A stretch of 64,000 nt of DNA from Coptis chinensis (lineage: Eukaryota; Streptophyta; Magnoliopsida; Ranunculales; Ranunculaceae): assembly GCA_015680905.1 (NCBI GenBank), contig CM027378.1, forward strand, positions 36,491,001-36,555,000, written 5' to 3'. Below are positions 1-11,530 of the stretch, piece by piece; within the stretch, counting starts at the first letter, position 1, and every line of letters begins with the position of its first letter. A program made the position numbers and the translations under genes. Below the pieces are notes generated by a model. That model made no database searches, was not told the DNA's origin, and saw only the letters and a list, made by a program, of their open reading frames with translations.

Positions 1-1088
1 TGAATCGCCTCTGAGCATGAGTGTTTTCCAAGTCGTTAGGAACTAATATAGACAATTCCTAAACATAAGGAAACACAGGAAGACGGTTCTCACTAATAAG
101 GAAGGAATCTTAAGAATTACCTCTTAGGGATAACCTCTATCAAAAGAAGGGTTATCGTAAGAAGGAAACTTACATGAGATAAGACGCGACTAGATCCAGA
201 CTTTTAAGGAGAGTGGACTCATAATATGAAAGCAGAGTCCAAAGTAGTAGGGGAATTCACAAGTAATGAGGTAAACCCTAACCCTTACTACTAAGGCTTC
301 TTGTATATAAACCATAGGAATCCACTCCTATGAACTACGCATAAAAGGGTTTGATTCTTCTAACATTAGGAGATACGTAGGCGGCATACCAGTTCAACCC
401 TGATTCCATTATCATCCCATTCCCTCCTTCACCATCGTTCTCAAGTCCTTCACCATCGTTCTCAAGTCCTGCATCACACAATCCAGTTGAGGATCGTGGG
501 ATACTAAAAAAAGAAAACCCACACAATGCTTTCAGAAGGTGGCTTGGCTAACTTTCGATTGTTCCTTCTTAGTGAAACTAAGAAGCCTTTTTTATCTTCG
601 ATCTACTTCAATTAGATTAAATACAACTTTATACTAAGGATGGAAATCAGACAACGTATTCGGGATGAACGAAGGATCAAACTGAATAATGCATCTCCAA
701 TCTCATGTTTACAGATGCTGGCACCCTTTAAGTTTAAAACCATTTCTACTTCCACGAGCTCATGCAATGCGCGTTCATTAACACTAGCGTAAGTTCATTA
801 GCGCATACACTAGCTTAATAGCAAGGCTTAAACGTTTACAGGCATACTCATCTCCAAACGGCTACACCCTCACACGAGCAAGGTCCACAGAAGCAAATGA
901 TTCATCATCTTTCTCTGCAGACAGACTTGTTTCCATCAAAGCTTTATAAAATATTGTTGACGGAACCCAAGAAGTTCATTTTTATGTAATTTTGAAGCAA
1001 ATTTGATTAGCTTAGAATCCGTGAACAGCCTACTTCCCTTGACCAAAAAGAATTTTTTTTGGAAAGTATAGCTTATATATTCAAGAGA
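1..1088. other. Non-coding flank with LTR-like tract
   Basis: No coding sequence is recognisable. Around 303-312 there is a TATA-like stretch (TATATAAACC), and near 370-383 the string GAGATACGTAGGCGGC, which resembles a motif common in the R/U5 part of some plant retrotransposon LTRs. A 21-bp unit (CACCATCGTTCTCAAGTCCTT) is tandemly repeated twice near 430-471. I infer a fragment of an LTR reaching in from the left edge. No terminus or partner LTR is visible, so this is weak. The remainder up to the PPO1 stop codon would be 3' UTR and spacer of that gene. Confidence 0.3.
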
Positions 1089-4000
1089 TTACTTTAACAA
1101 TTGCTCTGACAAAAATTTAGACACCTCCTTCGCACTCTCATAAGCGCACTCCACACACCGCCCAAGAGCTACACCAGATACATAGTTTCCCCCAAGGAAG
1201 ATACCTTCAAAACCATCATTCTTAAGAGCACTTTTTGCAGCATCAAGGAGATCAAGATGACCAACCAAGAACTGCGGTATGGCTTGTGGCCACACTCGCA
1301 CTGCGAGTGCAAGTGGGTCCTTTGCAGTTGGATTTATAAGCATCTTTCTAAGATCTCGATCAACAGCCTCCACGAGCTCGCCATCAGTCTGCAACCAAAA
1401 GCAACGTTTATAGAGACAGGGCAAGAAGAGAATAGGCAAAGTTCTGACACATTATGCATGTCAGAAATTTCAAACTCAGGTTATATTTACATGCATCCGG
1501 TTAGCAAATTCTTGTTGGTTGTCATCCAACAAGAAAATAGAATAATTATTGTCATGCAGGACAGGAGACACCCAAGATAGGTAAAATCAATCATAGGTTC
1601 CACAACCTTCTTCATTCAGTGGGACTCAAAATATTTAAGAAATTTATTTGTTAATTATTTAGTAACATCCTTGTAGTTGTTCATGGTCAAGTGCAGCACT
1701 ATTTCATATGTTATATGGACACGCCATATTTCAATAATAATCCAAGTCAAATACGTGACCATGTTGGATACGTATCATTTGTATGTGATATACCTCAATT
1801 TTTTATATTAAGCCGTGTTAGAGACTTCATATCCGTGTTGGATATGGACACACATATCTGTTTCGATGTAACTTAGACAATTTCAGATAGATGGGATTAC
1901 GTAATCCACCACAACATACTGAAAGTTGATATGCCTCATTACCTTGGACAAAATTCCAGGATTGGTAGCACCTCCTATGTAATTCAGAAGCAGCACTCTT
2001 CCAAGTGGTGCTCGATTGGGAAAAAGTGTTGAGCTGTATATAGTTCCTGCAAGGCACGGCCAAATCTCATCAATGCATCAGTTTCATGATTTTTCTTCTA
2101 TCACACCTTTGATCAATATTGAACAAAATTTCTTTCAACCGAATAGAAGTACATTATTAACCAATTTCTCTAGTGGAAGATGTACCTAGAGTCTCCACTC
2201 CTTGACTGCGTGGATGCAACTGGCCAAACCCTCTGAGCTCACCATCTATCAGGCATTCCTTCCGTATTGCTTCCTTCGGATAGGAAATGGAGACTGCTGC
2301 AACTGGAGGATAATAGAACTTTGAAAGGCCATCAGCAGTTGCAGCCTGCCAACAGAACAAGACAACCTCATCATCTGGACATCTTAGCTCTACGTTTCTT
2401 TTTCTTCCTCCTTTCACTGCATGAATTACTTAGGTGGATCCTGGATCTAAAGTAAGGAGTAACATGAAAAGCCGCTTGTTTAATTGGTCTAGTTCACAAA
2501 CTTCTAAATAAGTTAAACTGATGAATTTAAGTATTTGTCTATTTGATATATCCTCCACGAATAAGTTGTGCTGCATGTTTGTTATTCTAATTTTTTTTTC
2601 CCTTCACTTTGGAAGCAATATTACGCGCCGGTTAAAATTAAACATATACACTAAATGAGAAAAGTTTCAAAATCCTTGTTTATTTGTGCTAGATTTATAA
2701 ACTAACCTAGTTATTTCTGCTTGAAAATTTCCAAATAAGCATTAGTTAGTAGTCATGTGATTCATGTCATGTACTAATAGTAGACACATTATTACACAAC
2801 ATTACAGATTTAACTAACTTTTTTCCATAGAGTTGCGCAAAACAAATATTGAGAAGTAATTTCATGATGAAAGACAACCGTCAAAGACTTTAAAAGACAA
2901 CCATCAAAGGCTAAGCAACAGTCACAGGATGAACCCAAAGACAAAAACCAATTAGACTATACTACCAAAAGGCAAAGGATACAGTCACATCCAAAAGTCA
3001 AGTAGATGCTTAAACATTTCCCAAGAAAACATAAATAAGATACCAAAGAACGCATTTATGACATACAGGCCCAAGAGCTCATAGCCTAAATATAACTTCT
3101 ACTAGTATCCAAGAACATAACTTCTAAATCAGACATAAGCTAAAGGTGATTTAGCTTTTTCCTTTTTACTAAAATTTAAGTTCATACAGAATACATGTGA
3201 ACGATGTTAGAGTACAAGCTGAAGAACCTCTATCTGCTCTTTAAATAAAAATTTGTGTCATTCCCAGTTTACCCTAATTTATTATTGACAGTTCATAATC
3301 ATTCACTTCGGCAAGTTTATTTGCATATGCGCTTGGGATATATAATTTTTTCAGACAAAGTGTGCTTGGGATATACAACTTTGGCTGAGAATTAAGACAA
3401 ATTCAGGAAAGGATGACATACAGAAAGAGGGCGGAGCAAGCTACTTGCAACATGGGATGGAACAGTCATGATAACACTTTTAGCCTGTACCGAAATCAAC
3501 CCTTCTTGAGTTTCATATGCCAAAGTATATCCTCCGTCCAATTTTTTGACACTTAAAAGTTTCCATGATAACTTCACTTTGCTGCCCAATCTGAAAATGT
3601 AACATTTGTTAGTCAACATAAAGCATTTGAGCTCATCTAAAAAGAAGGATGCACATTTGAAATCATCTACAAAGAAGGGTGCACCTAAACAATCAGGTCA
3701 TTGTCTAATTCTATTAAAAAAGAGACCTTGTAGATATCGCATCAGGTAACATTGAAAGCCCTTTTGTGAAAGAACAAACCGTCTGTCCCTTTGGTTTTGG
3801 CAAACGCCTGCACATTTTACTCTGTTCAATACGATGCAGATAATCACTAAAAAAACTGTAAGCATGATAAACCACATTGGCATTACGGGTCTCGTGGTGG
3901 TTTTGGGTTTCCCCTTCTCTCTTGAATTGCTTTAATGGCACCACCAATGATACTACCACCACTCTGCTCAAGATTCCAAACTCTTCCAAATGCAGCCTTC

Positions 4001-7000
4001 ATACTGAGTTTTGCAGGATCGCCCGCATAAACACCTGCAAAGCCATTTTAAGTAACGAAATTCACAAGATTTTGTATGGATAAGCCAAAACTTAAAATTA
4101 CTCTACCAGCACATAATCTGTTGTGCATGCAATGATTAAGAAAGATAAGAAGACTAGCTTGCCATATAAGCACACTCAAATTCTACATACCGTATATAAT
4201 AACGGACAGTGTAAATCTAGCAGTCAAAAGACTTAACTTCACAATAAATTCAAATCTACCAGCTAGACATTATAAGTTTACAACTAACTGAAATAGTAAC
4301 TACAGCGCAAGATACTGATAATGAATAAGTAACTCGAGAGCCTATGGAAGACCTAAACGTTTTCTTTTCTCTTGAAACGGATAAGATAAGCTAAACTGCC
4401 CGGGTATATAGGAAGAACTCATGTGCATGCACTGTTGGTTGTGATGTGATGCAATTATAAATGGTCAATTAAGAATGATATGGTCCAAAAAGGTTTGCAA
4501 TTGCATGAAAAATTCAAACAAACGAACTCATACGCTCTGAAAATTTAAGGAACATATTATTTTAAATTTTTAATCTTTTAACCATATCTAGTGCTCTGGG
4601 AAAATGCGAGACAACCAAAAGCAAACTAAATCCTGGCTTCTGGCTTCATATTGAGAGTTAAATTGAAGTTTTCTTTGGCTTGCTACGTACAAAAATCAAA
4701 TGACATTCCAATCAAATCAAAAGTTAAATTATAAGAAAATGCCATTGCAATCGGGAATTAGATAACTTAGCGCACATTTAGGTGACCCGTGGCTATAGTG
4801 ATGAAGACAATAGGGCATGCCTAAGCCACACAATGAGCAATGCATTCCGCACATTCCAGCATGCCTAGACGAAACACATTTTAGCACACCCATGAGACAC
4901 AAACAAGTTTTTTAATTTTTTTTCCTTTTGCAGAATCTGATGTTCATCACAGGTTTCATTTGAAATATTTTGTCGAAAGGCCCATCAAAACACAAAATAA
5001 TTTTTTTTTATTTTTCAGAACACCGGTGTTCATCACCTGTCTCATTTGGAAGGTCTCAATACAAGAGTTCCCCCCAAAAAAAGTACAAGCCATATGTGCA
5101 CCTTTATACATTTTGAATTTTGTCTCGTGTCATTGCCCTACTTATTTATAAAAGTTGCCATGCCATACTTTTGTACACGCCTTATAAAACCTGGATGATA
5201 GGGATATAAGGCTGATATTTCATTTTAGGAAAATCTCATTATGAAGATCATCCTCAAAAAGATCAGCCCATTATAAGTATAGCCTCGTCAAAAGAGTGTT
5301 GCAAAAGTGAAAAATTGACAGTTAAATAAATCTCAACCAATCCTAGACATGAACACGACTTTTGGATAGGTTAGATTTATTTAAATAGTCTGGATTTTTT
5401 GTGTTAATGATCTCCTCACCATGAAGATCATCTCCACAAAAAATCAGCTATCAAGTCATCTCCAAAAGCACGGCATGTACAAGAAGCGTGTACAATTAAC
5501 CATTTAACATTACCATGGTTTTACGAACCGTGTACGATTCAGAAAAGAGCCAAACGATTCAAGTCGGGATCGGAGCCGTCCAACTCGAAGTTCCAATGCT
5601 AAACGGTACCAACAGAGAAATGGGACAGAATCGGGTTGGAATCGCCGATTTGACAGATACTCGGTTCAATCAGTATTAATTCGGTTGAACCAGCCAAAAC
5701 TTGGTGGAATCGTTGTACAAAATCAGTTCTCAAACACTCGACCCATTTGGCTATTTTCCGAATCCACTATATTTTCATCTTAGCCTACAGTTTAACCTAA
5801 CCTAAGAAAGGGAAATAAAATATAGAGTTTTAAGATCTTAAAGAAGTTCCATAGATTTGAAGTTGAAGTCATGAAGGAACCAGATTAAAAGTTACCCACT
5901 TCAAAATGAAAACCCAAAAATGCGTAACCAAAAGCAAGAGAAATAGGATCTTTCCAAAAAAAAAATTAACAGAAAGTCAGAAACCAAAGAATAAAGAGAT
6001 GGATATCTGGTATTTACATCTCGCAACAGAAGAAAGAGATAAGAATTTGCTCATACTGAACTTTTTACTTGATCATCTAATGTGGAAGAAGTTATTGATT
6101 CTCACACATGTTCAAATAGTCGAGACCAGCTGATAATTTCTTGTTTTTTGTTAACCACTTGATTTGGTAGTTATGCTGTACACGATGTTTTCTCATCACA
6201 GAATCGGCTGGTTCTCAAGTGAACAGTGAATTGAACCCTTCCCATTTCCCCCACACTCCAATTTAATTCACGAAAAGCATAATTTTGGCAATCCATAGAA
6301 TTATCAATATTTGGGGTTACCAACATGTCTGCATTTCTCTACCAACAACCCAGTATTACTTTACCAACATGTCTATAATATCATACAGACACATCTGCAT
6401 TCTAGTACCAACATGCCAAGACTACCCAACGAAAAATTGCATCACAAGAGTACCAATTAAACATACAGCTTAGAACCTCATTATTTGTAAGAACATCTGA
6501 GTCTGATTTGGAAGAAAAAGTAAGTGAACCAAGAGTCCTTAACAGCAAAGACTGTTTGTGCAAAAGGGGAATTCAACGAAAGAGAAATACATGATGCGTT
6601 ACTCGTCTGTGAAATCTGATCAGATTGGTCGGGCCACTTTTGTAGCCTGATTTTAGTGGTCCAAGAAACATTTGACTAGTAGATAAGACTTATTTTAGTG
6701 TGGGGAACCATAAGAATCAGGCCAAAATGCCGAAAGAAAATCAATCTGCCCCTAAGAGTAGAAACACACTTTGTCCAAACGTATAAAGTTTCCTTCATCT
6801 CCTCAAGTAGCTTGTGTGTTTCCTTGGACTTGTGTTCAAAGGTCCTACGGTTTCTTTCCACCCACTATACCCACAAATGGTGTTAGCCTTTAGAAAAGAT
6901 CTTTGAAGGCCACTTAACCTTTGGTGAAAGAGTATGACTCTGGATATCTTTACCAAGCGCCGTTAATGTTGGTTGGTGGTACCAAGGTTTTTAAATGATG

Positions 7001-9703
7001 AATAAAATAGCTCCAATACCCTATATGCATGCCGTCATCGGACCAAAATATGAAACACATCCGCCTCCCCATTATTTCAAGACACTCATTCGTTTGTTTA
7101 TATCCAAACCCTTGGCATATAAACTTATCAAAGGACTGAACAACCGAAGAGGCCATTTAAGAAAGTGAGATTGAGAGGTATTGAAGCCACCCAAATCTTC
7201 CTGTGCGGGAAGTTATCAATAATCTCATGATCCTCCAACACGTTTTCTGTGTGTTGCTTTGCTGGTACTCCATATAAAGATTTCATCGAGTTCTCCTTTG
7301 CCTTGTCCTAAATCATATCCTCCCATTCACCTCCCCAAACATTTTCACTCGCTTGGAAAATATAAACTACAAAAGTTTGGCAAAGGCATACACCTCTAAT
7401 CATTAAGGTTTTCTCTTAAGCTTATCTCCCAAACTATATCAAGCCAACCTCTTACTTCATAATCTGAGATCAAAGCATTGCACAAAGTGTCGGGAATAGC
7501 TCACAAGCTAAGTTACATTGACACGGATACGCGTGTCCATATCCGACACAGATACGGAGTGTCTGACACGGCGAAATATCAAAAACTGAGCTATATCACA
7601 CACAATATGTGTCCGTATGTGTCTGACACGGGCATGTCGTATCCAACACGGATTATTTTTGAAATATGGCGTGTCCATGTAACATGGCTCACAAGTGATC
7701 TAGCTCCCACACAATTATCATGCCAAAATGAAATTAACCTCCCTTCTGCCGGTATGAAATAACTACTTAATTTAAGTTACCCCACCCACAATCCATCTGT
7801 AAAGTAGTTTCATAGGCCCTCCTGACATTTTGGCACACCAAACACTACCAACCTCACCATACCTGCCCACAACACTCCTCCAAAGATGATCCATGTCCAC
7901 CCATACCTCCACAGCCACTTGGAGAAGTGAGCTTCATTCAAGGATGTTAGAAATTTACATTCAAGCCCAATCATGTTGAAGATCACCCCACCAACCACAC
8001 CAATAAATAAATCAAAAACCAAAACCAAAAAATCAAATGAAATCAAATTGAATGCAATCACTGTGTGCAGGCTATTGTTTATGTGGAAATTAATTAAAAT
8101 GCGTACTAATTTGAAGACCTACAATATATAGTTATTGTCGATATTGAACATAAATAAGATGCCAGTTTATCCAAGTGTATAGATTACATGTCTGACCTTA
8201 CAGCTACTGGAATAATAGAAAGAACCTACTGGCAACTGGTACATATTCCATATCTATATATGTACTATGTAAGGTCAGACATATAATTTCAAGAAGAGGT
8301 AAATACATGATAGACTATTATGTAACTTCGTCCAAGAAAACAAACTTCTCAACTGGAATCGTTAATTAAGTCTACTGGAAATATAAGTATGTAGTTCAAA
8401 TATAAAAAAGCATAAATCACATGGTTTACAACTTCATTCAGATCAATTCAGCTACCAACTTATTTGATTCCTATAGAACTACACCGTGTGTAGACAGGGG
8501 AGGTAATGGAGAGAGCAAAACACCAAACCCTTACGTTCCAGTACCCCAACAGGCACGCTTCTGCACATGCACCAACACTTGCTCCCCCTTCATTTCACTA
8601 CCTGTCAGGCTAGTCTCCCTATACCTCCCAGGTCATTAACCTAGTGAACTACAATACAAAAATCCAACTTTACCTAACATTAAACCATATATATTACTTG
8701 TATGTTTTAGAAAAATTTCACATATTATCTCTAAATTTTGTTTCTGATGGATATTAGCAGGTCTTTAGAAAATAGAAACATTCATAAATTAGTCGAGACT
8801 AAAAACAAGAAGGGATATAGCTATCCTAAACAGAACATGCATCGATACTCACCTGAACAGAATGGCTCTATCAAACGTTCAAAAACCTCATCGCCGAGGT
8901 TACGGCGCACAAACTCTTCCACTGATTCCTCATGGCCCTGTGACCTTTGTCAGAAACTATTACATGAGAAAACACTTTGTAACAGTGTACATATATAGAC
9001 GCATGCTATTTATAAATTAAGGGATCAATAATTTTCCATAATGGGTAAGGTGAAAAGATGAGGACTCACTGGTGAAGGGGGGCGAATGCCAAGAGCACCA
9101 AAACCAGCTCGAAGCTTTCCGGGAAAGCTCATCAAGTCAAAGAAAGGCAGATCAGTTGGTTTCGAAGGAACTGGCCTCAATTTCCCACCCCATAACACAA
9201 ATCGCGGAGCATCAGGATCCCCGAAAACAAGATTATCCTTCAAACCACAGTCCACCTGCAACAATGATGCTTTCTAGTTATTAATAATTTATTCTTCCCC
9301 TACTTATTATTTATACTTATATATATACCACAGTGGTGAGCATGGAATCAGAAGGTTGAAAACTATTAGGCCCTTCTTCCCAAAGAAAGCCATCTCTCTC
9401 AACAGTAATAATGTTCCCACCAACTCTCTCCCTCGCTTCCGTCACAATCACATTCGGTACAGTTTCCATATGTTTTGTAACCAACGCTTGTGCAATGCAC
9501 AACCCACTAATACCACCACCCACCACAACACAGTCCACGTCCTCTGATTTTTTTGGTGTTGTTCGAGTAATTCTGGATGAATCAATTGATGTACAATAAC
9601 ACCCCCCACGTCTTCTTCTACTTATTCTTGTTCTTGGACACGCGGCGTGATTATTATTATGACGGGTTGGGAAATGAGACGGGGGCAGAAGAAGAATAGA
9701 CAT
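1089..9703 (-). CDS. PPO1: Protoporphyrinogen oxidase 1, chloroplastic (9 exons, complete)
   Basis: Oxidises protoporphyrinogen IX to protoporphyrin IX with O2 and FAD, the last step shared by heme and chlorophyll synthesis, on plastid membranes. Exons (5' to 3'): 9703-9329, 9255-9070, 8937-8853, 4034-3887, 3807-3727, 3590-3422, 2345-2186, 2046-1943, 1388-1089. All introns are GT-AG and split codons rejoin correctly. The total is 1608 nt, 535 aa plus stop, close to the roughly 540 aa usual for plant PPO1. Exon 1 has a Ser/Arg-rich transit peptide and the FAD-binding Rossmann motif VVVGGGISG followed by EARERVGG. Exons 2-4 carry the substrate-domain blocks ([28 protein letters not shown]). Exons 7-9 carry [22 protein letters not shown] and the C-terminal FAD block [15 protein letters not shown]. 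Intron 3 is 4.8 kb and full of transposon remnants. A Cys replaces the expected Gly in the exon 5 block QTVxSF. Two in-frame Met codons lie upstream (9772, 9811); the start at 9703 was chosen because it gives a typical transit peptide. Confidence 0.95.
1698..1885 (+). mobile_element. MITE copy 1 (Mutator-like, intron 8 of PPO1)
   Basis: The element body is about 1707-1876 (~170 bp). It begins TATGTTATATGGACACG and ends GATGTAACTTAG, so the ends are imperfect inverted repeats. It is flanked by the 9-mers ACTATTTCA (1698-1706) and ACAATTTCA (1877-1885), an 8/9 match. A 9-bp duplication with inverted termini points to a Mutator-superfamily MITE. The body closely matches the reverse complement of 7508-7686 in intron 3, including the repeated GTGTTGGATA and GGACACG words. 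Confidence 0.7.
2047..3886. other. PPO1 introns 4-7 (no other gene seen)
   Basis: Between the four short exons listed under PPO1, this stretch (mainly intron 6, 2346-3421) is AT-rich non-coding sequence. It has scattered poly-T and poly-A runs and no open frame with a recognisable product. No transposon terminus was identified. Confidence 0.6.
4035..6675. other. PPO1 intron 3, 3' part, no gene
   Basis: Non-coding intron sequence. Two ~35-bp direct repeats of the form ATGAAGATCATCctCAAAAAgATCAGC lie near 5240 and 5420. A tract rich in GATTCGG and GAACC words at about 5520-5720 looks like degraded transposon sequence but has no definable ends. At 6310-6425 the phrase TACCAACATGTCTG recurs in diverged form. 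Nothing here supports a gene. Confidence 0.5.
6676..8050 (-). pseudogene. LINE ORF2 C-terminal remnant (zf-RVT region) in intron 3
   Basis: Minus-strand translation in several frames gives the standard blocks of plant LINE ORF2 downstream of reverse transcriptase. In order these are [13 protein letters not shown] (about 7938-7900), [16 protein letters not shown] (about 7755-7705), and near the 3' end VGIVGGKKP and [13 protein letters not shown] (about 6885-6820). Frames change repeatedly, so it is dead. The MITE at 7508-7686 is inserted just after the FWHDN block. The remnant lies in the sense orientation of PPO1. No poly-A tail or target duplication was found, so the limits are approximate. 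Confidence 0.75.
7499..7695 (-). mobile_element. MITE copy 2 (Mutator-like), inserted in the LINE remnant
   Basis: The body is about 7508-7686 (~179 bp). It starts CTAAGTTACATTGACACG and ends GGACACG-type sequence that reads CATGTTACATGGACACG on the minus strand, so the ends form an inverted repeat. The perfect 9-mer GCTCACAAG flanks it at 7499-7507 and 7687-7695. It is an inverted homologue of 1707-1876. The interrupted LINE reading confirms insertion. Confidence 0.78.
8183..8287. mobile_element. 105-bp hairpin MITE in PPO1 intron 3
   Basis: The 19-bp arms ATTACATGTCTGACCTTAC (8183-8201) and, as reverse complement, ATTATATGTCTGACCTTAC (8269-8287) differ at one base and enclose about 67 bp of AT-rich sequence. 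This is the form of a short foldback MITE. No clear target duplication was seen. Confidence 0.5.
8288..8852. other. PPO1 intron 3, 5' part, no gene
   Basis: AT-rich intron sequence between the hairpin MITE and the exon 3 donor (GTGAGT at 8852-8847). No coding potential or repeat structure was recognised. Confidence 0.6.
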
Positions 9704-10502
9704 TGTCACCTGAAGTGCGGGGAAAATAAAGAAGAAGATTAGATTCTGGATAGATAGGGAGAGGCAGTCCATTTCAGTGAGTGGACCGATGGTCCTTGGA
9801 CTGACTTCCAACAGTCCATCAACTATTTTGGAACCCTGCTAGGCGCTGCTGGTAGTTTTGGTTCTACAAAACTGGATCACTTCAGCCCAACCCCAACCAA
9901 CCAAATGATGAAAGCCCATCCTACAAAGCAGTCATTGTTGACCAAATCAACAATTATCCAATACTTTTTCAAATTAACATAGTAAACTACACATACTCTA
10001 TAAGACTTTAGATCTATCATGTCACAACTTGTGAAATACAATGGTAGCCATCGGATGGGACCCTGTGGCCCCACACCAAGCCTTTTTATTAGATAAATAC
10101 TCAGATTGTAGGCCAAGTACCAAGCCTTTTTATTAGATAGATACTCAGGTTGTAGGCCAAGTAACATCCTTACGTCTTCCATGTAAAATAGTTAAAGTTG
10201 GAAGTAAAACTATTACATTAACTTTGAGATCAAAGTATAAAAGTTAAAAGAATGGAATCAGAGTTGTTAAGTTGTATATCATGAAGAAAACATCTTCGAA
10301 TCCAATGCAAGTTGTACTTATATAATTAACAATAATCATATTTGCATTGTACACTTGAATTAATGTTTGGTGGCATGTCTAGTCTTGAGATCCAACACTG
10401 TGCGCTAAAACTGACAACCATCCTCCATTCCTATCTAGCATTTGTATTTGTGTATAGATTAGATTCTCTCTACAGATCAGAGGTGGGTGAGGTTTGAGTC
10501 AA
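9704..10502. promoter_or_regulatory. PPO1 5' region between the gene and the MULE end
   Basis: Upstream of the chosen PPO1 start, the same frame stays open to 9811 and contains two more ATGs. Beyond that, about 690 bp separate the gene from the MULE terminus at 10503, so the transposon lies directly behind the PPO1 promoter. A 44-bp tandem duplication is inside (10075-10162). No convincing TATA box was found on the minus strand. Confidence 0.45.
10075..10162. repeat. 44-bp tandem duplication upstream of PPO1
   Basis: 10075-10118 and 10119-10162 are two adjacent copies beginning ACCAAGCCTTTTTATTAGAT and ending GTAGGCCAAGT. They differ at two positions. Confidence 0.9.
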
Positions 10503-11530
10503 GGGTAATTGTCTGAATCGGCCATGATAAATCCACATTGTTCTCCAACCGGCCATGCCTTCTAATTTTGACTTTTTCAATAGGTTTTTGACCATTTTGC
10601 CCTTCCTTACAACACTCTCTCTCCTCCTGCCACACTCTCTCTCCTCTTGTACTTCTGATGTTGACATGCACAATGATAATTATCCGTTAGATTCTCTTAG
10701 CGATACGTATTAGCGATTAATGACCGTTGGATTTCAACCCAGCAAAAATGAAAACGGACTTTAGCTATTGTGGAATCAAGAACCAGTAACTTATGGATCT
10801 ACTATCAGCAACTTTTACGTTGTTTTTGGAATTCAAAGACGAGACAATATTTACCTCATTTTTTGTGCCAACCTCAAAAAGTTTTTACAAAGCTCCAAAG
10901 CTACACTTTTTTCTCTGGTTCTTCTTTTTTTATCCTCTACTCTGTCTTCTCCTTTTCGATTTTTCTAAGGATTGTGATGGATGAAAACAACTCAGACCTT
11001 GATAATGGTCAGTTTTGATGTTTGTTCAGTTGTCTTTAGTGTTGGTTTGTTTCTACGTATGTTTATGTTTCGGTTTGCTTCTTTGTAGTTTTACGTAGAA
11101 GTGTGAGTGTTTTTCCATGGTTGTTTACCATTTCCAAGTTGATTTTGTTGTCATAGTTATGGTATTTATACAAGGGTTTATACAATGTCATAAATGTAGA
11201 ACAATAAATGAAAGAATTTTACTGTCGTTTTATTAAAAGCTCCTACTTTTTATTGGGCTAACTTTGTATTTTTGCAGATTCATTCGATATGCTTATTTAT
11301 TATGATGGCGAGATGAAATCTGACAAGCATGGTGTGATGAAGTATCTAGGGGGTGAAATTAAGAGTGTTTGATGTGGATACTCCCTTTGAAGGATTCATG
11401 TGTCTTGTTGAAGCTATGTCATCGCGCATAAGATTGGGTTTTTCTGTTAGGTATTTGATGAACAAGTCCCCTTGTAGAATCGATGAAGAAACCGACTACT
11501 TGAACATGATTAAGAAGCAGAAGAAAACTC
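10503..11530 (+). repeat. Left inverted arm of the MULE
   Basis: 10503 to about 11530 aligns with the reverse complement of about 60865-61805. Shared landmarks are CGGCCATGATAAATCCACAT, TTAGCGATACGTA and the first transposase exons. The right copy has small indels. The arm therefore includes the transposase promoter and N-terminal coding sequence, unlike a short simple TIR. Confidence 0.8.

Noticed and set aside
1257..1580. 107-aa plus-strand ORF
   Set aside because: It is a shadow on the opposite strand of PPO1 exon 9 and intron 8.
5906..6133. 75-aa Lys-rich ORF in PPO1 intron 3
   Set aside because: Low-complexity AAA/AAG codons in an A-rich intron tract; no homology or start context.
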